Both the position numbers and the translations under genes were made by a program. A stretch of DNA of 64,000 nt from Mastigias papua (Eukaryota; Cnidaria; Scyphozoa; Rhizostomeae; Mastigiidae), in the NCBI GenBank assembly GCA_964019165.1, contig OZ025284.1:2015521-2079520 (forward strand). The letters run 5' to 3'. This document shows, piece after piece, positions 52,301 through 61,959 of this stretch (positions are counted from its first letter, which is position 1; every line of letters starts with the position of its first letter). The notes beneath the pieces are model-generated. The model saw only the letters and a program-made list of their open reading frames with translations. It was not told the DNA's origin and did not search any database.

Positions 52301-53032
52301 AAGAGGGAAACAGAGTCCTTAATTCTTGCAGCACAGGAACAAGCAATCCGTACAAATGCAATCAAAGCATACATTGATAAAAGCCAAGAGCAAAGTAAAT
52401 GCAGTATGTGTGGAGAAAGGGATGAGACAGTGAACCATTTGGTTAGTGAGTGTAGTAAGATGGCGCAAAGGGAGTACAAAAGAAGGCATGATTGGGTTGC
52501 CAGGAGAGTACATTGGGAGGTTTGTAGGATGTATGGTATCGAGGTAAAAGATAAATGGTATGAGCATGATACTGCCCCAGTAACAGAAAATGAAAGGTGT
52601 AAAATTCTATGGGATTTTAATATACAGACGGACCATATCATTCAAGCAAGACGTCCAGATATGATAGTCATTAACAAAAAAGACAACGCGGCTCAGGTAA
52701 TAGACTTTGCTGTCCCACATGACAGCAGGGTGGACAGTAAAGAAATTGAGAAGATCGAGAAATACCAAGATCTAGTAAGAGAATTGAAAAAGCTGTGGGA
52801 CATGAAAATAGTGGTTATTCCGATAGTAATAGGAGCATTAGGAACTACCCCAAAGACACTACCAGAACGACTGAAGGACATTGGCATCAAAAGTAACATC
52901 GGTGAATTGCAGAAAACTGTTATCTTAAATACTGCAAGGATTCTTAGGAAGGTTCTGGAGGTTTGATCAGTCTTGTTGACGTCAAATCTATAGAAAACTT
53001 ATCCATTGATTAGAACAATGTGCGATATCTTT
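49309..53032 (+). mobile_element. R4/Dong-like LINE X2, nearly full length
   Basis: Starts at CGTCCTGGGTATGACAT right after the (AAT)n tract and ends in (TAA)n at 53033. The 5' leader (49309-49560) is about 80-85% alike to 53050-53310 by eye. The coding region encodes a Myb-like N-terminus, an RT with FMDD and a restriction-like nuclease. Two compensating frameshifts in the RT break it. Confidence 0.8.
49442..52966 (+). pseudogene. X2 LINE ORF: Myb-like domain, RT (FMDD), restriction-like endonuclease; two frameshifts
   Basis: First part (to 51157): basic Myb-like segment RRKWCQYDNRVVMECYHQSE with YRKRMHKCWVDKGMFP, a long helical/coiled region, then the RT opening WKAPGPDGVQGFWVKNF and NYRPITCLPILWKLLTG. 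A shift near 51130 moves to the frame of GWIDYRKAYDMIAHSWILES. A second near 51355 returns to the original frame with GIFQGDTLSPLLFV, LLFMDDLKLYAKN (Met in place of Ala in the ADD box, as in R4-type elements), CSMCGERDETVNHLVSEC, ARRPDMIV and QVIDFAVP (nuclease Asp residues) and a tail GALGTTPKTLPERL and ILNTARILRKVL. That tail is typical of R4/Dong/Rex6 proteins. The original start is unclear. Confidence 0.82.
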
Positions 53033-53052
53033 TATAATAATAATAATAATAG
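53033..53052. repeat. (TAA)n microsatellite
   Basis: ATAATAATAATAATAG between the 3' end of X2 and the 5' end of X3. Confidence 0.9.
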
Positions 53053-53918
53053 ATGTCCTGGGTATGACATAAAACTACATCCGGTTGTGGAGTTTCGACG
53101 TAGGTTAATGAGGTTACCTTTAGCCACAACTACCTCCAGGTCACCCTTGAGCAAGGTGTAGCACCTGTTAGCTCTCCCCGAGACTACGAAATACCGGGTT
53201 GGCATCCGGCGGGGGCTAGTCTGTCTCATGGGCAGGTGATCAGCTCTTGAGCCTTGGTTGGCATTCACCTAGAGACGGTGTCTCGATAAAAACACTGGTG
53301 GTTGTGCAACCTTAAATTCACTAAATACGCGTGGACTTGAAGTTCCAGGTGACATCTGGCGCGAAATATTCAGTCCCTTGGCAGTAAGGATAAAATGCAT
53401 CTTCATTCATAATGAAAACCAGAACCAAATCATACCGCAACGGCCGTCGCGCGGGTGAACAAGGGCCGCGTCCCTCAGGGAGAAACCAGCCTGAGGTCGA
53501 AAAGTCTGCTACTGGAATGAACTCTCAAACAGATGATCTATCAGGTTATCAGAACCAGGATTTTCCTAACCCTGAACCTATAGTGACAACATCAAATAAC
53601 TCGACAAGATCAAAACGAATAAAATGGACTCGAGAGGACTATAAAAATGTTCTGAGAGCGTTTTACATCGCCCAATCTAGACCAAATACCAACAATACGG
53701 AGCAAACTTTTGTTGAATGGAGAAATATAGTCGGACCAAATGTACGTGAATATCTAAATCCAAACACATTAGGAAATGTACGTAGAGATCCCGGGACAAC
53801 CACAACTCCAGAAAATCCAACAAATAGTATTGACAAGCACAGCTCATATTTTGCGGAAGACTCTCTCTATTTAAATTTTAGTTTTGTTTTAATTGATGTT
53901 TTCGTTTCTTAGACCTTT
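53053..53918 (+). mobile_element. R4/Dong-like LINE X3, 5' end only
   Basis: Begins with the same GTCCTGGGTATGACAT leader as X2, again directly after (TAA)n. An open frame at 53412-53912 gives a basic N-terminus (RTKSYRNGRRAGEQGPRPSG) and a Myb-like segment (IKWTREDYKNVLRAFYIAQ), then loses similarity at about 53790. It is unusual because LINEs normally lose their 5' rather than their 3' end. Deletion or later insertion of X4 probably removed the rest. Confidence 0.65.
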
Positions 53919-53952
53919 GCTGACCTTAGGTCACTGGGGTGATCCGGTCAGC
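53919..53952. repeat. strong nested hairpin at the X3/X4 junction
   Basis: GCTGACC (53919-53925) pairs with GGTCAGC (53946-53952), and the interior GGTCAC pairs with GTGATCC with one bulge around a TGGG loop. It may be a remnant of a LINE 3' structure or coincidence. Confidence 0.4.
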
Positions 53953-55440
53953 AATTGTACTAGATAGCAAATGTGAAGAAATAGTAAATAATAATAGTAA
54001 AGTAGGCGACTCATTTCGATATTTAGGCCGATACTTTGATTTTGCTATGTCCAACGATGTTCACAAAAGAGAGCTGATAGCAATACTCACTGATAGCTTG
54101 TCGCAAATAGATCGTCTACCGCTACATCCTAAGAACAAGTTAAAATTGTACAATCAATACCTTCTATCTAAGATCTCATGGCATTTAACAGTTGCTGATA
54201 TTTCTGCTACCTGGATTAAGGAGAAATTAGATTCAGTAGCTGCAAAATACATTCGCAAATGCTTGATCTACCAATTTGTGCCACCCTCAGTAGCACTTTT
54301 CTTCCCTGTAATAAGTTTGGTTTGAATATTTGTCCTCCATCTGTTAAGTTCTCTGAGTGTCAAACTGTTTTACATATTGCTTTAAAGTCATCGCCAAATG
54401 CAGACATTAGAGGTCTTTGGAAGGATACTAGCAATGGTCCGAATTTGCAGTATGATGCACATCGCAATACAAAAGATGTTCTGAAGTCTTTCCGTTGTAA
54501 ACAGGAGGAGAAGCTAAACGACCATCTTGTATCACATGGCTCTTTCTTCTCTGCAGTTAAATCGCAAGCACTTCCTAAACTTAATTCCATGTGGTCTTCT
54601 GCTCAAGGACACTTGCCTGAGAATATTTTTAATTTTACGATCAAATACATGAATAATAGCCTCCCGACTAAGATAAACCTCTGCAAATGGGGGCTTTCTT
54701 CTACTTCCGATTGTTCCTTTTGTCTAAAGCCAGAATCTCTTCTTCACGTTGTAGCTGGATGCTCCACATATCTTAATGACGGCCGCTTCACTTGGCGTCA
54801 CAACTCAATGCTTCAGTTTATTGCAAACTCCTTTAAATCAGTCCCTGATTCAGCTCTTTATGTGGGTCTCCCTGGCTTTATTACCCCTTCAGTACTTTCT
54901 GGGTATTCTCTTCGTCCTGATCTTCTCCTCACTATCTCTAAAAAATGCCTCTATATTCTGGAATTGACTGTTGGAATTGAAACTAATCTGTTGACCAATG
55001 CTGTACTTAAAGCCAAAAAGTATGAAGATTTGATAAGACTCCAACAACATCAGTTTGATAGTGTTAAGTTTATCAGTCTGTCTATTAGTACTTTAGGAGT
55101 CTTCTCTCTTCAGTCTAATGACTTTCTTATCATGCTCAAAGAGATTGGTTTTGACGACAAACATATAAACTATATTACAAGGACATTAACAGGCAGTGCC
55201 ATACGATCTACATACTACGTGTTAACGTGCAAACGAGGTAAAGACTGGGAAAGTCCAGAGCTTCTATTTATTTAATTAAGCTATATTATTGCTGCTTAGA
55301 GATATTGTTGTTGTTGTTGTTGTTTTCTTTTTGTTTTTTTTTATAATTTCTTACATTATAACGATAGTATTGACCAATTGTAAACTACCTAGTCATAGTG
55401 AGGTTTATGATTGTATGTAGAGAATTTGAAAATGAAATGA
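53919..55440 (+). mobile_element. X1-type restriction-endonuclease LINE X4, 5'-truncated
   Basis: The frame at 53939-54325 (SFRYLGRYFDFAMSN, HPKNKLKLYNQYLLSKISWH) aligns with X1 after its FADD box. A frameshift near 54260 leads to 54259-55275: LPICATLSS, ENIFNFTIKYMNNSLPT, the knuckle CSFCLKPESLLHVVAGC, LRPDLLL, YILELTVGIETN and RSTYYVLTCKRGKDW. The 3' UTR has (GTT)n and the conserved block CCTAGTCATAGTGAGGTTTA (55389-55408). It ends at a (ATT)n tract. Dead by truncation and frameshift. Confidence 0.8.
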
Positions 55441-57122
55441 AGTTTCCATTATTATTATACTTGTGGCTTGGTGTACTTGGGCTGGCATGATAATTCGTGT
55501 AGACAAATGTTCTTCATTTGGAATTAGGAAATCTGCAACTTCATCTGTACAGTTCCTTCCTAAACTCATCATTAATAAAGATCTTGTGCCTACTGTTAAA
55601 ATTGGTGAGTCATTTAAGTATCTTGGTTGATATTTCTCTTTCTCTATGCAGAATTTTGAACATAGAACTATTCTTTTGGGCACCTTTACTGACTTATTAC
55701 CTAAAATTGATAATACTCCTTGCCATCCAAAGAATAAACTTCTACTTTACCATCGCTTTGTTCTCTCTAAGATCTCTTGGCATTTTACTATAGCAGACCT
55801 AAGCAAAACATGGGTAGTTAAAAACCTGGATAATATTATTGGAAAGTAAGTGCGAGGATGGTTTGAACTACCAATTAGTTATTTTCTCGGTTATTTTCTC
55901 GCACTTTCACTTTTCATAACTACCAATTAGCGCCACTTTAAGTATTCTCATTAACAGCAAATCAAACTATGGCTTAAATCTCGTTCTTCCCTCCACGAAG
56001 TTCATCCAGTGCCAAACTATAATTCGAAACGCTTTGAAATCTTCTCCTAACTCTGATATTCAATCTTTATGGCATGATTCAAATACCTTTACTAACATCC
56101 AATATGATCAATACAGAAACACCAAGCAAGTTCTCAAATCTATTCAAAGCCATCACCACCATCGTATTACAAATGACTTAACATCGCAGGGATTAGTTAT
56201 TTCATCCATCCTTAAATTTGCTTCTCAATCTACTGCTACACTATGGTCAATTGTTCATCGGAAAATGCCAGAGAACATCTTTAACTTTACTCTTAAATAT
56301 TTAAATAACACTCTAGCCACTCGCAAAAACCTCTGTAAATGGTCCATTGTTCAATCATCAGCATGTTCTTTCTGTCTTCAGTCCGAAACTTTACAACATA
56401 TTGTATCTAGTTGCAAGATGTACCTTGAACACGGAAGATATACTTGGAGACACGATTCTGTTCTAAATTTCATAGCCAAGTCCCTGTCTGTAATACCAGA
56501 TTGTTCACTGTACGCTGACCTTAACTCTTTTCTATCCCCTTCTATTATCACAGGTAGTTCCTTCCGGCCTGACCTTATCTTACTCACTAACGATAACATC
56601 TTATATATTCTTGAGCTCACCATTGGCTTTGAAACTAATATCAAAATCAATAGTGATCGTAAGGCCTCTAAATATTATCCTCTAAGACAAACTTTACTCT
56701 CAAAATATAATCAAGTCTCGTTTATTAACCTTACGCTAGGTGCCGTTTGTACTATTGGTGCGTCCTCTGAATCTTTTGTTAACCTTCTCAAACCTTTAGG
56801 CTTTAATAACAAATCACAAAAACACATTCTGTCCCAACTTATCAACATCACTATTAGATGTACTTACTTTATGTTCTGTTGCCGCAATAAATCATGGACA
56901 AATCCCGACTTATTAGAAATATGAAAATCATTATTATTATTATTATTATTTTTATTTTCATTTAATTTTTTTTTCTATACTCGTTACTATTGATGTTATT
57001 CACTTTACATATATTTTTATGTAATCTATGTTTATTTAGTATACCTGACAGCCAGTTGTACGTTACCTAATTTAGTGAGACGTATGATTGTAGTATTTAG
57101 TTGATATGTTTTATAAATTCGA
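55441..57122 (+). mobile_element. X1-type restriction-endonuclease LINE X5, 5'-truncated
   Basis: Follows (ATT)n at 55448-55460. Translation starts within the RT (WCTWAGMIIRVDKCSSFGIR), has stops after KYLG (about 55627) and NIIGK (about 55846), and a 49-bp duplication/filler at about 55871-55931. It stays open from 56034 to 56924: NIQYDQYRNTKQVLKS, the knuckle CSFCLQSETLQHIVSSC, FRPDLILL, YILELTIGFETN and IRCTYFMFCCRNKSW. It is very close to X1, including identical knuckle residues. The 3' UTR has (ATT)n and the CCTAATTTAGTGAGACGTA block, ending in TTTTAAAAAC. Confidence 0.8.
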
Positions 57123-58260
57123 AGTTTTAAAAACAAAATTAACTCTTTAATTTAAAGTTGGCTGGTTATAGTAGCTACTATAGCTAATTTAGGCCAACTA
57201 TTTACAAGATAAAAAAGTGAAAGGAAGAAGAAAAATATGAAAATTATAAATACCCTAATCCATAAATAAAAGTCTTGCAGATCCTACAGTTGCAATGTCT
57301 GCTTTTCTCTGCTTTCAGATATTTTCTAAAAACTGTCAAAGAGCTGGAAGCTTTTAATTCTATTGGCAATTTTGCCCACGCTCTTTGACCCATGAACCGT
57401 ACTGTATCTGTACCATAGTTTGTAGTTCTCACTTTTGGTAGATTTAGTTTACTCATGCTTTTTAGCTGATAGGGCATTTCCTTATCGCCAAAAATTTCTA
57501 TCATAAACGGAGGATTCAACCGATTTTTGGTTTTGTAAATCTCAATCATCAGCAACTGTAGGTTCTTCTGATGAACAGATACCGAATTATCTTTTTCTAA
57601 CACCTCATTGAATTGAGAAATGTTATCTCTGTATGCGATTCTAAGAGCCCTCTCCTGTATTTTATTTATTTTGTTTTCAATCTTCCTATCATGGAACATC
57701 CATATCAGAGGGCAGTAGCTGAAATGTGACAATATCAAGGTATTCATCATCAATGTTATCTTTTTTGAATCCATGAAAATCGAAATTCTAGATAATGCAT
57801 GCAGCTTCTGGCTTGCTTTTCTGCAAAGTGACTGCACATGACTTTTGAAGCTAACCTTTGGATCTAGCGTTATCCCTAGCAATGTTTCTTCATCACTCTC
57901 TTCTATTACAGCCTCTCCAATATGTATTTTCATCTTTTTACTTTTTTCACCAAATATCATAAGAAGACATTTATCTACATTCAATGTCATATAATTTTCA
58001 GGGTACCAGGTTGCTAACTGAGCAGCATCTAGCTCTAAGCCATCTATGACACATTCAATCTTAGAGTCGCATACATAAATTGTCGTATCATCAGCGTAGG
58101 TGCATATTTCGGATCTGTTCATCAGAAGAAGCAAATCATTCAAAAAAATGTTAACAAGCAAAGGTCCTAAGACGGATCTCTGTGGGACTCCTTTATTAAC
58201 TTCCTTCCATGTGATAAGTGAGCCATTTATTTTAACTCTCTGTAGCCTTTTTGACAAATA
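57123..58260 (-). mobile_element. jockey/CR1-like LINE, 5'-truncated
   Basis: The minus-strand frame 58257-57244 begins within the RT, and the 3' UTR carries a hairpin (57156-57199). The 5' truncation point at 58260 coincides with a 14-nt direct repeat, AACTAAGCTTATAG (58260-58273 and 58276-58289), a typical junction scar. Confidence 0.75.
57244..58257 (-). pseudogene. LINE reverse transcriptase, C-terminal 337 codons
   Basis: Open without interruption but missing the endonuclease and the first half of the RT. Landmarks: GVPQRSVLGPLLVNIFLNDL, CTYADDTTIYVCD (YADD), LNVDKCLLMIFG, LLGITLDPKVSFKSHV, LILSHFSYCPLIWMFHDRK, KIQERALRIAYRD and the tail FMGQRAWAKLPIELKASSSL. The uninterrupted frame suggests a young insertion that was dead on arrival. 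The family is the jockey/CR1-like group widespread in invertebrates. Confidence 0.85.
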
Positions 58261-58284
58261 ACTAAGCTTATAGGAAACTAAGCT

Positions 58285-58606
58285 TATAGTGAAGTCCCCG
58301 ACGTCCCCGTCGTGTCCCCGTCATCCCCGTCGAGATTGAAAAAGTTGAGATGTGTTCAACTTTTGAGAACATCCCCGATGCATCGCCGTAGTGTCCCCGT
58401 CGATGCTGGGACAAAAAGAAGCAAAGATTACAAGGATCAACAAATGAAGCAGAATGCATGGAAATTAATTGGGTATGTTTACTGTTACCGTGTTTGTTTG
58501 GCATGAATGGTCAAAAGGGCGCGAAATTACAAAAACAGCTCTCCAGACGACGATATGACTGGAAAGTGTCCCCGTAGCTTCTGTCGATATGGAAACCAGG
58601 CTTAAC
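58285..58606. mobile_element. GTCCCCGTC-rich element with GATATGGAAACCAGG end
   Basis: Seven TCCCCG motifs occur in 300 bp, mostly as GTCCCCGTC, alien to the AT-rich surroundings. An internal hairpin pairs AAAAGTTGA with TCAACTTTT (about 58338-58361). The right end matches the terminal arm of the foldback at 45680-45768. Probably a non-autonomous DNA transposon of the same family with its left arm lost. Confidence 0.5.
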
Positions 58607-58928
58607 GGACCGGCAAACAAAGCATTATATCAAATTTGTCATAATGAGTCACTTTTGAACTTTCTCTTTGAAAGAGGGCCTCTTCAGATTCTTTAGAGTG
58701 GCGGTTGATTACAAATAAACAATACGAAACAAATGGCTTTCTTACAATGAACAAAGCAAGTACTTCGAAATTAGACTCGTTGGCTAATGAGAGCAATCGC
58801 CTTCGCAGTTGCAGGATACTTTCAAGGATTGTTAATCTTGAGGTATGAATTGATGATCGAACATTTCGATCGAGGCAAGTGTATACACACCGATAAAATA
58901 ACTAAGGCTCTGACGAATGCTAAACAGC
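58607..58928. other. unassigned spacer, 5' flank of pseudogene F
   Basis: No feature recognised. Confidence 0.45.
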
Positions 58929-60336
58929 ATGGATATGATATCAAAGAAATGGGCTATTGTACCGTTTGCATTTATTCAAGTTGTTGCACTAAGCATTAAC
59001 TATTATATCGTGCCACAGTTTAAAGTTTATAAACTATGTCACAACACATTTAGCAAAGCTGTTTGCAATCACCTTGAAAACCTAAAGTTCAAGAAAGAAG
59101 AAAATTATATTTTGAAAAAGCAGCCATGAGGAATGCTCTAGTAAATATTGCAGGATTCTTCCCGTCAGCATTTACTGTACTTCCACTTAGAGCCATGACA
59201 GATCTCGTCTCAAAAAAGAAGATGCTTCTATTGCCAGCAATTTTTAGCATTATAACATGCTTTATCATCCTCTGTTCGTCAGTATTCACAACACTTCATA
59301 TGGGTTTTATCGTCCTCGCCAGTTTTGTAACATTCATTTTCGGAGAATTGCATGGTTGTGTCATGCTTTGCTACCTCTATACAGCCAGTACTGGAAAAGG
59401 GCATAGAACAATAGCAATAACAATGACCATTACCGCTGAATTTTTTGGTTTCAGCATTTGTAGTTTGATACTAAACTATTTGACACAATATTAGGGATAT
59501 ACAATTGAATTTCTATTTGCTGCAGGTAGTCCCATTTTTATGTATTAGTACTCATTCCACCATTTGATGCTGATGATGATGAGTCTTTTCAAGGATAAAA
59601 GAGAAAAGAATGGATTTTGGAATAATTTCAAGTAGCACACTAAAGATACATGGGTTCATTTGATCTCCTTTATCAACAAACATATTCGCATTCAAAAGAC
59701 AATACAATTCTTCTTCTTCTCATTGTGGCATTCTTCAACCTTGCATCATATGTTTGAGGACCGGCCTTAATATCACTCTTCCTAAAACACAGTCCACTCA
59801 GTCTCAAGGAAGATCAAATTTGAATCTACATCAGTGCATTCGAATTCAGTCGAGCATCTGGCCTCGTTCTTTATATCGTTAGTAGTTGCTAGATACCTTC
59901 TCATATCCGATCTCATATCCGATTACAAGCTGATGTTTATAGGAACTGTGAACATGATCATAACCTACACAATTATAAGTTCTTCAAAGACAACTAAAAT
60001 ACTTTATCTGTCAATAGTTCCTGCTTTTTGCCATTCATTCATTCATGTCACCAGCTGTAAGGTCAAAGCTAAACTTGTTGAAGCTGATGAGTATGGTTCT
60101 GTTCTACCATGCATTAGAATTATACACTTGCTCAGAGGTCTTTTTATATCACTAACAGAAATGCATTGTTTGCTGCAACAGCTGCCAAGGTTTACAGCGG
60201 ATTAAGCATACTTCTGATGTCAGGTTCATGTTTGGTGTATCTTACTATATTGTGCTATGTATACTTTACTAAGGAATGGAAAGTAACTGCTCTGAATGAT
60301 TATCATGCACTTTCGAGCAAAGAGAATACAAATTAG
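58929..60336 (+). pseudogene. SLC46-like transporter copy F, multiply disrupted, inverted
   Basis: The only SLC46 copy on the plus strand. MDMISKKWAIVPF starts the frame, with Cys and sequon-region residues of the first loop, then a frameshift at about 59126. The next frame gives [17 protein letters not shown] (the usual initial Gly is Arg), FGELHGCVML and GHRTIAITMT, ending at a stop near 59492. Later pieces include KDTWVHLISFINKH, TVHSVSRKIKFES, SDYKLMFIGTVNMII and KVKAKLVEADEYGS in shifting frames. The last codons (DYHALSSKENTN, TAG at 60334) still resemble the tail of copy E. The whole length is recognisable, so it died after full duplication and earlier than copy B. Confidence 0.85.
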
Positions 60337-61959
60337 GAACGGTATGAGAGTTAAAAAAAAGAAGTCCACTGTTTCAGCCGATCATTTTGAACGCAGAAAG
60401 TTGGATTGACCGCAAATGGGATATGATGGGTCTAGGGTATGGCCCTCTTACAAAGAACAACGTGCCTTGGCATGAAAGGTTAACTAGAATGTGAAAGGGG
60501 GTAGGGGAATAGAACCGACTATACTTAATGATATATCTTCAGTTACCAAGTATATCTTGTAATGTATATGATGAAACTCATGTCAGTATATTGACCATAG
60601 ATGTTAGCGCAATGAAAAGCTATTATTGGCTATTCATTAATGACTAATGTATTACATGTCTTTTATTAGAAAGTGGTTTATAAGTAAACAATGCTCGACT
60701 GCTGAAAATGTTATGGAAGATCAATACTGGATTTGTTGAGACTTGGGAAAGTTAATAAGATCATATCTATTTATCATTGCAATTGCCACTGAACAAGATG
60801 CCTCTTTTGCATAGTTTTTGTAGTTCTCCTGTAATAATGCATGCACTTCATTATTATGTCTGTGAAGTGTCTATCTGTCTGTGTAACACTACAGTATCAC
60901 ACAAATCTGAATGTCAGAGGCGGATCGAGACATTCTCAGCGTTCTTAGCTGAGAATGTCAGATTGTCTAGTGTCCAGATTTTTGAACTTTACCAACCTAC
61001 CTACTCAAATCGAGTCTCATTTCTCAGGGTTGCCAATCCCCGTACCCACTGATATTTGCTACACACTTGGTATATCTCTTCAAAGTGGTAACCTAGCAAT
61101 AGTGATTATGTAATAAAATCGCCTTGACAAGTGTCAATAATCCTGAAAGGTATCTAGGTAGTTGCAAAAGTTTACGTGCAGTTTCCATGCCAATTTGAGA
61201 AGTTCCTTCACGTCTTGAGAATGTGCTACGAAATTTTTCTTTCTGCGTGCTCATCGAAACAATACTGATTTTTGTTCACTTGAGAAGGAAGATCTGAGCT
61301 GATAAGACGAGGTCCAAAATACTTAGCAACGGCTTTTTCAAGGTACTCTTTCTATATGAGGTAGGGCTGGACGATTTGAAAACTAAAGCCTTGTGCATCC
61401 TGAGGAGGAAGGTCATTGAGAATCTAGAGGATTCAGGGGATGGGTATATATGACTGTTTGGAATAGCTTCGTGCATTCTCGAGAATAAGACCATTCTTTT
61501 GTTTTGTCCAGTCTCTTTATACAGTAAGATTGTTAACAGAGATGTGAAAAGAATAAATAAGCGCACTTTGATAATTTTGTACAGACATCAAACTAATATC
61601 CATCCTACTGTTTATCGAAGCAAAGTTCCGAACACGTCTTGCTTATCCAGCAATAACTCTATCTGTAACAAAAAATTTACATGTCCAAGCTGCAACTTTG
61701 TAAATTGTAACAGTTGCTACTTCCTTGTACATTTTCTCGCGAAGTCTGGTAACAAAGTCAGTCAACAAATATCTACTACATTATGCAGCAACAGAATATT
61801 CAATCAGCTATATCTTATACAGTAAAATGTCAGTTGACATGGATCAACATGGCGTCAGATTCAGGGCATGCTCATCTACCAAAGAAAGAAGCATATGAAG
61901 CTTAGGATATTTCTCGCATGCTGAACTGCCACGAGGTGATCTGCTGTGGACATTACTGT
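60337..61959. other. intergenic DNA with a small hairpin and a Cys-rich open frame
   Basis: A hairpin ACATTCTCAG/CTGAGAATGT lies at about 60932-60958. A 108-codon plus-strand frame at 61499-61825 has CNKKFTCPSCNFVNCNSCYF and a C-terminal FNQLYLIQ. It faintly recalls the Cys-rich stretch before GIY-YIG domains of Penelope-like proteins, but the evidence is too thin to name it. Otherwise nothing recognised. Confidence 0.4.

Noticed and set aside
61499..61825. Cys-rich 108-codon frame as a Penelope-like linker region
   Set aside because: Cys spacing is suggestive only; no RT or GIY-YIG block lies next to it, so not called as a gene.
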